In this document: positions 15,185 to 23,622 of the stretch, piece after piece
Numbering within the stretch: position 1 is the stretch's first letter
Layout of the letters: every line of letters begins with the position of its first letter
Origin: Verrucomicrobiaceae bacterium
GTDB lineage: Bacteria; Verrucomicrobiota; Verrucomicrobiia; Verrucomicrobiales; Akkermansiaceae
DNA length: 61,962 nt
Assembly (NCBI GenBank): GCA_027486655.1
Contig: JAIXOR010000037.1
Coordinates: 1-61,962 of the forward strand
Direction of reading: 5' to 3'
Made by a program: the position numbers and the translations under genes
The notes under the pieces: generated by a model
The model's input: only the letters and a program-made list of their open reading frames with translations
Database searches by the model: none
Told to the model about the DNA's origin: nothing

Positions 15185-16066
15185 TCAATACTCGCGCTTG
15201 AGCAGGTAAGCGGCAATCTCTTCGAGGCGTTTGGCCTTTTTCCCTAAGGGCTTGAGCGAGTCCATCGCGGCCTTGGTGAGTTTCGCGGCTTCCTTGCGTG
15301 AAGCCGCGAGGCCGATGATGGCGGGATATGTGGCTTTTTCCACCGCCTGGTCCTTGCCGGCGGTTTTCCCCAACACCTCGGTGCTTTGCGTGACGTCGAG
15401 GATGTCGTCGATCACCTGGAACGCAAGGCCGAGGTTGTAGCCGAAGCTTGTTAGAGCGCCAAGTTTCGCGGGCGTCGCATTGGCGGTCATCGCACCGAGG
15501 CGCAGCGATGCGGTGAGCAGGGCCGCGGTTTTTGATTCGTGGATGCGGATGAGTTCCTTCTTCGTGAGCTTTTTCCCTTCGCCTTCGAGGTCCATCACCT
15601 GGCCGCCGATGAGTTTGCGGCTGCCGCCGGTTTCTGCGAGTTCCGTGATGTAGTGGCGGGTGCCGTAGCGCTGGGTGACGGGGGCCTGGGAGAGAATGAG
15701 AAACGCCTCCGTGAGAAGTGCATCGCCGCAGAGCACGGCCATGCCCTCGCCATAGACCTTGTGGCAGGTGGGCCGGCCGCGGCGGAGATCGTCATCATCC
15801 ATGGCGGGAAGATCGTCGTGGACGAGTGAATAGGTATGCATCAACTCCACGGCGCAGGCCGGAGCAAGCGCGTCCGCGGTCTCACCGCCGCAGGCTTCCG
15901 CAGCGGCAAGGCAGAGCACGGGCCGAAGCCGTTTCCCGCCCGCGAAGATGGCGTAGCGCATGGCTTCGTGGATGGTCGAGGGACGCTCCTTCGCCTCCGG
16001 AAGATAGGCGTCCATCGCCGCATCCACCAGCGCGGCGCGATCAGCGAGGTAGGCTTTCAGGTCCAT
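15185..16066 (-). CDS. ispA: Polyprenyl (farnesyl/geranylgeranyl) diphosphate synthase
   Basis: The 293-residue trans-isoprenyl diphosphate synthase has the first Asp-rich motif DDLPAMDDDD at 84-93, then RRGRPTCHK, GGQVMDLEGEG and the second Asp-rich motif DDILDVTQS near 221. The two-residue insert in the first motif (DDxxxxD) is typical of bacterial FPP/GGPP synthases. It condenses IPP with allylic diphosphates to supply quinone and cell-wall carrier lipids. It is the first gene of the operon with nspC. The length agrees with IspA. The chain length of the product cannot be fixed from sequence. Confidence 0.88.
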   Translation of the reverse strand: MDLKAYLADRAALVDAAMDAYLPEAKERPSTIHEAMRYAIFAGGKRLRPVLCLAAAEACGGETADALAPACAVELMHTYSLVHDDLPAMDDDDLRRGRPTCHKVYGEGMAVLCGDALLTEAFLILSQAPVTQRYGTRHYITELAETGGSRKLIGGQVMDLEGEGKKLTKKELIRIHESKTAALLTASLRLGAMTANATPAKLGALTSFGYNLGLAFQVIDDILDVTQSTEVLGKTAGKDQAVEKATYPAIIGLAASRKEAAKLTKAAMDSLKPLGKKAKRLEEIAAYLLKREY

Positions 16067-16086
16067 GATTGGGGATAGTGGATCGC

Positions 16087-16140
16087 GGATTGTGGATAGT
16101 AGATGAAGATCCTCGATCTACCATCTACGATCCACGATCC
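16087..16140. repeat. Solo hairpin of the GATCCACGATCC repeat family
   Basis: The left arm 16087-16111 (GGATTGTGGATAGTAGATG then AAGATC) is nearly complementary to the right arm 16115-16140 (GATCTACCATCTACGATCCA then CGATCC), with a 3-base loop. Additional GGGATAGTGGATCGC lies to the left. The same words form the inverted repeats around the four-helix-bundle gene at 39516-39992. Here the two arms sit together with no gene between them, in the 76-bp gap between asd and ispA. Confidence 0.75.
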
Positions 16141-16142
16141 CT

Positions 16143-17141
16143 TCAAAGAATCTCCGCGATCTGCACGGCGTTGAGGGCGGCGCCCTTGCGGACCTGGTCG
16201 CCGACGACCCAGAGATCGAGCGCGTTTTCGAGCACGATGTTCTTGCGGATGCGGCCGACGAGGCAGTCGTCCTTGCCGGTGGTGTCGAGCGGCACAGGGA
16301 AGATTTTGTTAGATGGATCGTCCTTCAGCTGGACACCCGGCTTGCCGGCATAGGCGGCGCGGGCGGCCTCGACATCGACGGGTTTTTCAAACTCCGCGGT
16401 GATCGAGACCGAGTGCGAGCGGTAGACCGGAACCCGCACGCAGGTGCAGGAAACCCGGAGGTTTTCCAGGCCCATGATCTTGCGGCCCTCGTGAAGCATC
16501 TTGAGCTCCTCCTTGGTGTAGCCGTTGTCCGTGAACACATCGACCTGCGGGATCACGTTGAAGGCGATCTGGCGCGGATAGACTTTCGGTTCGAAGGGCT
16601 GGCCGGTGGCGATGGCTTTCACCTGCTCTTCGAGCTCGATGATGCCCTGCGCGCCTGAGCCGGAGACGGCCTGGTAGCTGGAGGCGATGATCGACTTGAG
16701 GCCGAACTTCTCGTGCAGCGGCGCGAGGGCCATCAGCGAGATGATGGTGGTGCAGTTCGGGTTCGCGATGATGTTCTTCGGATGGTTCTTCGCGGCTTGC
16801 GGATTGATTTCCGGAACGACGAGCGGCACCTCCGCGTCCATGCGGAAGGCGGACGAGTTGTCGATGACCACCGCGCCGGCGGCCGCGGCCGAGGGGCCGA
16901 ACTCCTTCGAAATCCCGCCGCCCGCGCTGAAGAGGGCGATGTCCACGTCATTGAACGAATCGTGCGTGAGCTCCTCGACCACGACCTCCTCGCCGCGGAA
17001 TTTCACCCGTTTGCCTGCGGAGCGGGCCGAAGCGAGAAGCTTCAGCTTGCCGAGCGGAAAGTTCCGCTGTTCCAGGCAAAGGAGCATTTCCACGCCGACG
17101 GCACCCGTCGCGCCAACAATAGCCACATGTGGTTGATTCAT
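16143..17141 (-). CDS. asd: Aspartate-semialdehyde dehydrogenase
   Basis: The 332-residue protein has the NADP-binding motif VGATGAVG (9-16), the phosphate-binding segment SAGGGIS near 72 and the active-site Cys130 in ANPNCTT. SYQAVSGSGAQGI and an HSVSIT block with the acid/base His follow. It reduces aspartyl phosphate to the semialdehyde for lysine/diaminopimelate, threonine and methionine synthesis. The length fits the family. It is followed by the repeat hairpin at 16.1 kb and then ispA, so it may be a separate transcription unit. Confidence 0.93.
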   Translation of the reverse strand: MNQPHVAIVGATGAVGVEMLLCLEQRNFPLGKLKLLASARSAGKRVKFRGEEVVVEELTHDSFNDVDIALFSAGGGISKEFGPSAAAAGAVVIDNSSAFRMDAEVPLVVPEINPQAAKNHPKNIIANPNCTTIISLMALAPLHEKFGLKSIIASSYQAVSGSGAQGIIELEEQVKAIATGQPFEPKVYPRQIAFNVIPQVDVFTDNGYTKEELKMLHEGRKIMGLENLRVSCTCVRVPVYRSHSVSITAEFEKPVDVEAARAAYAGKPGVQLKDDPSNKIFPVPLDTTGKDDCLVGRIRKNIVLENALDLWVVGDQVRKGAALNAVQIAEIL

Positions 17142-17588
17142 GGTTCAAAGGCCGGCTTTTCCGAACCGGGGCGCGCACCATAGCGCCTTCCCGCCCGCTG
17201 GCAACTCCATCGTGAACCACGGTAGGGGATCACAAGCAGCGGATTTCACGAAAACGCAAAGGCACCCGGATCCCTCGGGCGGACGCAGAGAAAATCGAGA
17301 AAGTCACGGGGCTCATACGTGCTTTCGCGCCCCGGGCACCACCCGGCACCCGGGACGCGTTCTGCACAACAACCGACGGGAACAAAGCTCAACAGCTGGG
17401 GATGACCCTTCACCTTGAAGATCGAATTTCAGGAAGAATCAATATTTAAGAAAAAGCTTCGTTTTTGCTGATATTCGCCAGAAACTGAGATGGCCGGAAA
17501 TGGGAAGACTTGGCCGGAAAGGCGACTTCGCAACCTTGTTTCGGCGGGGGTTGTGATCGGTGGAGGTGCTGCTACGGTGGGCCGTCCG
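17142..17588. other. Intergenic region between divergent asd and the ABC transporter
   Basis: No gene is supported. The left half is GC-rich with no clear signal. An AT-rich stretch at about 17430-17475 (CAATATTTAAGAAAAAGC) is the best promoter candidate for the rightward ABC gene. The open frame continues from 17490, but its first 33 codons do not resemble ABC proteins, so 17490-17588 is probably leader. Confidence 0.4.
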
Positions 17589-18329
17589 ATGCAGCAAACG
17601 TCATCCAGTCCCCGCGCCGCTTCGAGCGGCACCGTTTTCCAGGCGAGGGGCTTGCGGAAGGTGTATCACACGGGCGAGTTGGATGTGGTGGCGTTGCACG
17701 GCGTGGATCTGGAGCTCAATGCGGGGGAGCTGGTTTGCCTGCTCGGGGCATCCGGATCGGGGAAATCCACGTTGCTCAACATCCTTGGCGGGCTGGATGT
17801 GCCGTCCTCGGGAGAGTTGGTTTACAAGGGCTGGGCGCTGGACGGCGCGGAGGAGGAGACTCTCACGCTTTTCCGGCGGAACTGCGTGGGCTTCGTGTTC
17901 CAGTTTTACAATCTGATCCCTTCGCTCACGGCGCGTGAGAATGTGGCGTTGATCACCGGCATCTCCCGGGATCCGATGAGCCCGGAAGAGGCTTTGGAAA
18001 TGGTGGGGCTGGAGAAACGGATGGATCACTTTCCCTCCCAGCTCTCCGGGGGCGAGCAGCAGCGGGTGGCCATCGCCCGCGCGATCGCCAAGCGGCCCGA
18101 GGTGTTGCTCTGCGACGAGCCGACCGGTGCGCTGGACGTGACCACCGGCATCACGGTGCTTGAGGCCGTGGAGCGCATCAACCGCGAGCTCGGCACCCTG
18201 ACCGTGATCATCACCCACAACGCCGTGATGGCGGAGATGGCGGACCGCGTCCTCCATCTATCAGACGGGCGCATCATCAGTTCCCATCGCAACGAAACCC
18301 GCCTGCCCGCGTCGGAGCTGAAGTGGTGA
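17589..18329 (+). CDS. ABC transporter ATP-binding protein (MacB/LolD type)
   Basis: The 246-residue ATPase has Walker [10 protein letters not shown], a Q-loop in [17 protein letters not shown] (the signature of the MacB/LolD/DevA class), signature [17 protein letters not shown], Walker [13 protein letters not shown] and H-switch ITHN. The class powers FtsX-type permeases that export lipoproteins, peptides or drugs from the inner membrane. I chose the ATG at 17589 (GGTGGG about 8 bases upstream) over 17490. Its natural partner, the FtsX permease at 19348, is separated from it by about 1 kb holding two genes on the opposite strand. Confidence 0.88.
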   Translation: MQQTSSSPRAASSGTVFQARGLRKVYHTGELDVVALHGVDLELNAGELVCLLGASGSGKSTLLNILGGLDVPSSGELVYKGWALDGAEEETLTLFRRNCVGFVFQFYNLIPSLTARENVALITGISRDPMSPEEALEMVGLEKRMDHFPSQLSGGEQQRVAIARAIAKRPEVLLCDEPTGALDVTTGITVLEAVERINRELGTLTVIITHNAVMAEMADRVLHLSDGRIISSHRNETRLPASELKW

Positions 18330-18336
18330 GATGGCG

Positions 18337-19023
18337 TCAGGGAATCTCTCGACCCTCTAAAAGAGCCTGCGAGAACGGATCTCCTTCTTTGGCAAGTTCG
18401 CAAAGGTGGCTTGTTGCCAGGGCCTTCACCACGGGATTGGGATTCGCAAGAGCGGCCTCACAGGTCCGCCAATCCACGAATCGTTCGAACAAAGCCCGTG
18501 CCTCGGATGGATCCGCTTTGGGGAGCAGCTTGACCCAGCGTTCGCGCACCAAGCCTTCCAGAAAGTTGATGTCGTGAGCGTCCTTTTCGCGGTTGGTTTG
18601 GTCTTTGCTGATGGCAAGATCGAGGGGATCCGGCAACCAGGTGCCATCCGCATTTCTGGTGCATCGCGAAAGAACCTCTTCGAATGAAGCTTCGTCGAAT
18701 TCATTGGGCCGACGGAAGATGTCCATCGGACAATCCAAACCGAGGATCCTCACCAAGCCGACCTCTTCGGCGGCTGTGGCGATCTCGACTCCTGAAACCC
18801 TCCGCCAACCGGGCAGCGTGTGAATGGTCAGACCGGGGAATCGTTCACAGATTTCCGTCAGCACCTCCGCCCACGATGCGGAATGATCCATGGGATCCAA
18901 CCAAACATCGGCGTCCATGGTCGGGCGGTTGAATCCATGCGCGATCACCGCAAGGCCGCCGATGACGATCACCCGGTGCCTTTCCGTCAGTGCGGCGATG
19001 AATTCTCGTGTCGAGGTGCCCAT
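18337..19023 (-). CDS. Nucleotidyltransferase-fold protein, probable toxin-antitoxin-like component
   Basis: Residues 18-43 ([20 protein letters not shown] and on to ADVWLD) give the GG...DxD pattern of minimal nucleotidyltransferases (G22, G23, D37, D39). The rest is a helical region with [35 protein letters not shown] resembles the post-catalytic helix of AbiEii-like or DUF6036-like proteins. The family transfers nucleotides to proteins, tRNA or small molecules, and many members are toxins. Its start lies inside the 79-residue gene at 18987..19226 (37-bp overlap). It ends 7 bp from the ABC ATPase gene, tail to tail. A third catalytic carboxylate was not identified. Confidence 0.65.
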   Translation of the reverse strand: MGTSTREFIAALTERHRVIVIGGLAVIAHGFNRPTMDADVWLDPMDHSASWAEVLTEICERFPGLTIHTLPGWRRVSGVEIATAAEEVGLVRILGLDCPMDIFRRPNEFDEASFEEVLSRCTRNADGTWLPDPLDLAISKDQTNREKDAHDINFLEGLVRERWVKLLPKADPSEARALFERFVDWRTCEAALANPNPVVKALATSHLCELAKEGDPFSQALLEGREIP

Positions 19024-19226
19024 GTGGCGACGGTTTCATTGACCTTGCAGGCGATTTCCCAGAACTCGGCCACCGACGATGGATTGCGAATCCATGGCTC
19101 GCTGTTGTCGGTGATCTTCGACGGAGGAACAGGAGGGCGGTTGCGGCGAAGGCGCGCGCGCGCAATGCGGCTGGCCCACTCCTCCTTGAGCCGTTCGACG
19201 GGAATGCGGTATTGGGGAAACGCCAC
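18987..19226 (-). CDS. Small hypothetical protein overlapping the nucleotidyltransferase gene
   Basis: The 79-residue protein is basic at the N-terminus (VERLKEEWASRIARARLRRN) and has a conserved-looking middle (ITDNSEPWIRNPSSVAEFWE). It overlaps the nucleotidyltransferase start by 37 bp, as in two-gene modules where the small partner is made first. An antitoxin role is inferred from size and position only; no known antitoxin domain is visible. Confidence 0.45.
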   Translation of the reverse strand: MAFPQYRIPVERLKEEWASRIARARLRRNRPPVPPSKITDNSEPWIRNPSSVAEFWEIACKVNETVATWAPRHENSSPH

Positions 19227-19347
19227 GCAAGGAAACTAGCCCGGCCACACCATCGCGGAAAGGAAATTTCCAGGGCTGGTTTTCCTTGGGAATCCGCCGA
19301 TAGTCCGGACGCGGTCCGTCTTTTGGAGGTCCGCACCCGTCTTTCCC

Positions 19348-21717
19348 ATGCTTGATCCCCTTGACCGAAAGCTGCTGCGCGACCTTTCCCGGATGAAGGG
19401 GCAGGTGGTGGCGGTGTCGCTGGTGATGGCCTGCGGGCTGGCGATGATGATCATGACCCGCAGCCTGATCCTCACGCTGGAGTCGACGCGATCCACTTAC
19501 TATCAGAAAAACGCGATGGCGGATGTGTTCGCCACCCTGAAGCGTGCCCCGCTCTCGGCGGCGGAGCGCTTGAAGACCCTGCCCGGAGTGGCGGGCGTGG
19601 AGACGCGGGTGGTGGTGGATGTGACGATCGACCTGCCGGGCTTGTCCGAACCGGCGACCGGGCGCCTCGTTTCACTGCCCGAGGACGGCGGGCCGCAGAA
19701 ACTGAATCGGGTGTTTCTGAGAACCGGGCGTTTTCCACGGCCGGACGAGAGGCGCGAGGTGGTGTTGGGCGAATCGTTCGCAAAAGCCAACGGCCTGAAG
19801 CCCGGCGATGCCCTGGCAGCGGTGATCAATGGCCGGCGTGAGGAGCTGAGGATTTGCGGCATCGGGCTTTCTCCGGAGTTCGTCTTTGAGGCTCGGGCGG
19901 GAGAAACGCTGCCGGACCACAAGCGCTTCAGCGTGATCTGGATGAACTACCGCGCGCTCGCCGTGGCCTACAACATGGATGGGGCCTTCAACGACGTCTG
20001 CCTTGATCTCGCCCCTGGCGCGGTGGCCGGTCCGGTGATCGAGGAAATGGACCGCTTGCTCGCCACTTACGGAGCCGGAGGAGCCTACACCCGCAAGGAC
20101 CAGCCGTCGGCCCAGCGGATTGACGACGAGTTGCGCGTGCTCCACTCGCTCTCCTTCGCGTATCCGATCGTCTTCCTGAGTGTGGCGGCCTTCATGGTCA
20201 ATGCCGTGCTTTCGCGCATCGTGCGGTTGCAGCGCGAGCAGATCGCACAGATGAAGGCTCTGGGCTACTCGTCGCGCCAGGTGGGCGTGCATTATCTCAA
20301 GTTCGTGCTGGTGATCGGCGTGCTCGGCACTGCAATCGGAGGCGTGGCGGGGCACCGCATGGGAGAGGGGTTGCTGGTGATCTACACGGACTTCTTCCGC
20401 TTTCCCGAGCTCGTTTACCGCATGGATTGGAGTTCGCTGGGGACCGCGCTCGGCGTGAGTTTGGGGGCCTCGGCACTGGGAGTGATGAGCGTCGTGCGCC
20501 AAGCGGTGAAACTTCCGCCCGCAGAGGCCATGCGGCCGGAACCGCCTGCGGATTTCAAGCCGTCGTTGTTTGAGCGCATCGGCCTTACCCGCTTTTTCAG
20601 CCCGGCCTTCCGCATGGCCTTGCGGAACATCGAGCGGCGTCCCTGGCAGGCGGTTTTCACCAGTTGTGGTCTCGCACTGGCCACCGGGTTGATGGTGCTG
20701 CCCGGCGCGATGAGCGACAGCATCGACCACCTGCTCACCTTCCAGTGGAACAGCCAGCAGAGGCAGGATGTGTCGGTTTTCCTAACAGAACCTGCGTCGG
20801 GCAAGGGTTTCCACGATCTGGAGCACCTTCCCGGCGTGATCCGCGCCGAGCCGATCCGCAGTGTGCCGGCGAGGCTCAGGTTCGCGCATCACCACCGCAA
20901 GCTCTCGATCACCGGCATCCCGCGGGGAGCGGATCTCAACCGGCTTCTCGACAAGGACGAGCGGCCCATCGTGCTCCCGGAGGAAGGCCTGTTCATGTCC
21001 GCAAAGCTCGCCGAGATCCTCGGCGCGCGCATCGGCGACGAAGTGCGCGTGGAGGTGCTGGACGGCCGAAGGCCCGTGGTGAACCTGCCGATCCGCGGCC
21101 TGGTCGAAGACTTCGCGGGGGTGGCCGCCTACATGGACATCGAGGCTCTGCGTCGCGTGCTCAAGGAGGGCGACACGGTGAATGGAGCCTACCTCGCCGT
21201 GGACCACTCGCAGTGGGACCGCTTCATGCGCGAGGTGAAGGACACGCCGCGCGCCGCGTTCGTGATGGTGAAACGCGACCAACTCGCCGCCTTCCGTGAG
21301 ACCACCGGCAAAAACATCGGCATCATCCGCACGCTCTACTTCATCCTGGCCACCATCGTCGCCTTCGGGGTGGTTTACAACAGCGCCCGCATCGCCCTAT
21401 CCGAGCGCAGCCGCGAGCTCGCCACGCTGAGGGTCGTCGGATTCCGCCTGCCGGAAGTGCGCGCGGTGCTGGTGGGGGAGCTCGCGCTGCTGGTGCTTGC
21501 GGCGCTTCCCTTCGGCCTGCTTTTCGGCCGCGGGCTGGCCTTGTTCATCATGTCCTCGTTCAGTACGGAAACCGTGAGGCTGCCCATCCTCATCCGCCCG
21601 TCCACTTATTCGATCGCCGTGCTCGTCGTGCTCACCGCCTCCGCCGCCTCCTTTGCGGTGGTGTCCCGCATGCTCGGAAAACTCGATCTGGTGGGCGTGC
21701 TCAAGGCGCGGGATTGA
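19348..21717 (+). CDS. FtsX-like ABC transporter permease
   Basis: The 789-residue protein carries two FtsX units. A membrane helix at about 22-42 (GQVVAVSLVMACGLAMMIM) is followed by a periplasmic MacB-type domain. A three-helix unit at about 265-385 includes LREQIAQMKALGYSSRQVGV-like sequence. A second helix lies near 435, a second periplasmic domain follows, and the last unit covers 650-785 (SERSRELATLRVVGFRLPEV). The protein ends LVGVLKARD. It pairs functionally with the ATPase at 17589. The duplicated architecture matches LolC/SalY-like exporters. The substrate is unknown; lipids or lipoproteins are possible. Confidence 0.85.
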   Translation: MLDPLDRKLLRDLSRMKGQVVAVSLVMACGLAMMIMTRSLILTLESTRSTYYQKNAMADVFATLKRAPLSAAERLKTLPGVAGVETRVVVDVTIDLPGLSEPATGRLVSLPEDGGPQKLNRVFLRTGRFPRPDERREVVLGESFAKANGLKPGDALAAVINGRREELRICGIGLSPEFVFEARAGETLPDHKRFSVIWMNYRALAVAYNMDGAFNDVCLDLAPGAVAGPVIEEMDRLLATYGAGGAYTRKDQPSAQRIDDELRVLHSLSFAYPIVFLSVAAFMVNAVLSRIVRLQREQIAQMKALGYSSRQVGVHYLKFVLVIGVLGTAIGGVAGHRMGEGLLVIYTDFFRFPELVYRMDWSSLGTALGVSLGASALGVMSVVRQAVKLPPAEAMRPEPPADFKPSLFERIGLTRFFSPAFRMALRNIERRPWQAVFTSCGLALATGLMVLPGAMSDSIDHLLTFQWNSQQRQDVSVFLTEPASGKGFHDLEHLPGVIRAEPIRSVPARLRFAHHHRKLSITGIPRGADLNRLLDKDERPIVLPEEGLFMSAKLAEILGARIGDEVRVEVLDGRRPVVNLPIRGLVEDFAGVAAYMDIEALRRVLKEGDTVNGAYLAVDHSQWDRFMREVKDTPRAAFVMVKRDQLAAFRETTGKNIGIIRTLYFILATIVAFGVVYNSARIALSERSRELATLRVVGFRLPEVRAVLVGELALLVLAALPFGLLFGRGLALFIMSSFSTETVRLPILIRPSTYSIAVLVVLTASAASFAVVSRMLGKLDLVGVLKARD

Positions 21718-21793
21718 CCGGCCGCCGCATCCTGCTTGAATGCGCCTCCCGGCCTGCATTGCCGGGCATCGCCACCAACACCGACCACACGCC

Positions 21794-22504
21794 ATGGGAA
21801 GAGCCTTCGAATGCCGCCGCCGCGCCAAGGAATCACGCTGGGCCACGATGTCCAAAGTGTTCCCCAAGCTCGCCAAGTCCATCACGCTCGCCGCGAAAAA
21901 CGGCGGTCCAGATCCGGAAACCAACGCCCCGCTCCGTGTCGCCATCGCCAACGCCAAGGCGCAGAACCTCTCCCGGGACAACATCGAGGCCGCCATCAAA
22001 CGCGCCGCCGGAAAGGACGCCTCGGAAATCAGCGAGGTCACCTACGAAGGCAAGGGCCCCCACGGATCCCAGTTCTTCATCGAGTGCGCCACCGACAACT
22101 CAAACCGCTCGGTCACCAACATCAAGACCATCTTCAACAAGAACGGCGGCCAGCTCCTCAACTCCGGCTCGCTCGACTTCATGTTCTCCCGCAAGACCGT
22201 CATCGAGTTTCCCGCCCCCGAGGGCCGCGATCTGGAGGAACTCGAGCTCGAACTCATCGACGCCGGCCTGGAAGAACTCTCCGTGGACGAGGGCATCGTC
22301 TCGGTGATCGGCGACTACAGCGCCTTCGCCCAGCTTTCCCAAGCCGTCGAGGCTCTCGGCATCAACGCCACCAAGGCCGGACTGCAACGCCTGCCCAACC
22401 AGCCCATCGAACTCACGGAAGAGCAAATGGTGGAGGTCGAGACCATCCTCGACAAGCTGGAGGACGATGACGACGTCCAGGCGGTGTTCACCAACCTCGC
22501 CTGA
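21794..22504 (+). CDS. yebC: YebC/PmpR-family protein (TACO1-like)
   Basis: The 236-residue protein starts MGRAFECRRRAKESRWATMS, close to the family start (MGRxFExRKxxxxKR), followed by KVFPKLAKSITLAAKNGGPD, NAKAQNLSRDNIEAAIKRA, TYEGKGPHG and an acidic C-terminus. The family has been described as transcription regulators and, more recently, as factors that relieve ribosome stalling at polyproline stretches. The ATG at 21794 was chosen by homology; the frame is open to 21740. The stop is 11 bp from the stop of the convergent SUMF1-like gene. Confidence 0.9.
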   Translation: MGRAFECRRRAKESRWATMSKVFPKLAKSITLAAKNGGPDPETNAPLRVAIANAKAQNLSRDNIEAAIKRAAGKDASEISEVTYEGKGPHGSQFFIECATDNSNRSVTNIKTIFNKNGGQLLNSGSLDFMFSRKTVIEFPAPEGRDLEELELELIDAGLEELSVDEGIVSVIGDYSAFAQLSQAVEALGINATKAGLQRLPNQPIELTEEQMVEVETILDKLEDDDDVQAVFTNLA

Positions 22505-22515
22505 GGCCGCGCCAC

Positions 22516-23532
22516 TCAGCGCCTGCGCCGCGGCAGCAGGCCCAGCGAGGCCAGTAGCGCCATCCCCAGAGACGATGGCTCGGGCACCGCGCTGAAGTTC
22601 ATTAGGCCCGCCACCCGGAAGCCGATGTTGTGGCTTTCCTCGGTGGGGTCGAAATCGTTCCGGCTGTTAGAGCCGAGGTAGTGCTCGGTGAAATCCCAGG
22701 ATCCACCGCGCAGGCCGCGCGACTCGCCGATCACCGCGTCGTTCCATTCGAAGACGTTGCCGCCCTGGTCATTGGTGCCATACGCACTGGCCGACCCACT
22801 GCCGTAAGCTCCACCGTCGGTCAGGGCAGGCCCTGGATAGCCGACGAAATCCACGCCGTCATAGAAGTTCATCGCGCCACTCTGCCCCACCGTGTTGCCG
22901 CTCACGCTGTCGCCGCGGTTGGCGTGCAGCCAGTATCCGCCGCTGCCACCGTTCTTTGCGGGATCGTAGTAAGCCGCCTTGTACCACTCGTCCTCCGTGG
23001 GAATCCAGACCGTGGCACCCGAGCTGCGGGCCACACTCACGCCGGACACCGCTCCGTTCAGCGCGTAGGCTCCGTTTTCCGTGGTCGATCCATCCTGCGC
23101 CCCGCTCGGCTGACCGTTGTGCAGCCAGTTGCAGAAACGCGCGGCATCGAACCAACTCACGAAAGTCACCGGCTTGTCGCCGCTGCCCGGCGCCACCGAA
23201 TACGTGTAGCTGCCGCTCGTTCCACTCCGCGTGATCCCGTTGACGATGCCCATGCTCATCCCGGGATTGTAGAGGCCGTAGGTATCCGTCGCCGCCACCG
23301 CATTCAAAAACGCGGCATACTGCGCCACCGTGGTCTCGTTGCGCGCCATCTGGAAATCATAGGTCACCGATCCGTAGCCCGTGCTCCCATCGATCTCCAT
23401 CACCCGGGTGTCACCGGCGTTTCCGCCATCCCCCACGGTGATGAAATCAAGACTCACCGCCGCATTTGCACACGGCAGGGCAAGGCCGAGCACCAGGGCG
23501 GTTCTAAAAATCGGGACAAGGGACGTTTTCAT
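22516..23532 (-). CDS. Exported SUMF1/formylglycine-generating-enzyme-like protein with PEP-CTERM-type tail
   Basis: The 338-residue protein has a signal peptide (MKTSLVPIFRTALVLGLALP, cleavage near CANA-AV). The SUMF1-like body includes YDFQMARNETTVAQYAAFLN, PVTFVSWFDAARFCNWLHNG, WIPTEDEWYKAAYYDP, GGNVFEWNDAV, GLRGGSWDF and NIGFRVA. The tail SAVPEPSSLGMALLASLGLL-PRRRR is a PEP-CTERM sorting signal. The body keeps the fold but not the paired Cys of true sulfatase activators, so it is probably a non-enzymatic binding protein processed at the surface by an exosortase. The ATG at 23532 fits the signal peptide. Confidence 0.85.
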   Translation of the reverse strand: MKTSLVPIFRTALVLGLALPCANAAVSLDFITVGDGGNAGDTRVMEIDGSTGYGSVTYDFQMARNETTVAQYAAFLNAVAATDTYGLYNPGMSMGIVNGITRSGTSGSYTYSVAPGSGDKPVTFVSWFDAARFCNWLHNGQPSGAQDGSTTENGAYALNGAVSGVSVARSSGATVWIPTEDEWYKAAYYDPAKNGGSGGYWLHANRGDSVSGNTVGQSGAMNFYDGVDFVGYPGPALTDGGAYGSGSASAYGTNDQGGNVFEWNDAVIGESRGLRGGSWDFTEHYLGSNSRNDFDPTEESHNIGFRVAGLMNFSAVPEPSSLGMALLASLGLLPRRRR

Positions 23533-23596
23533 GTTCAGGGGTTTGGACACGGAACACCCTGAATTGCTCAAAATTTTTTAAGAAAATCAAGAAATC

Positions 23597-23616
23597 AATT
23601 TTATTTAAATAAAATT
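23597..23616. repeat. 20-bp AT-only perfect palindrome
   Basis: AATTTTATTTAAATAAAATT is a perfect palindrome in an AT-rich gap, just after the stop of the glycosyltransferase gene and about 65 bp before the SUMF1-like gene. It could be an operator or promoter for the latter, or part of a terminator for the former. Confidence 0.5.
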
Positions 23617-23622
23617 TCCTCC

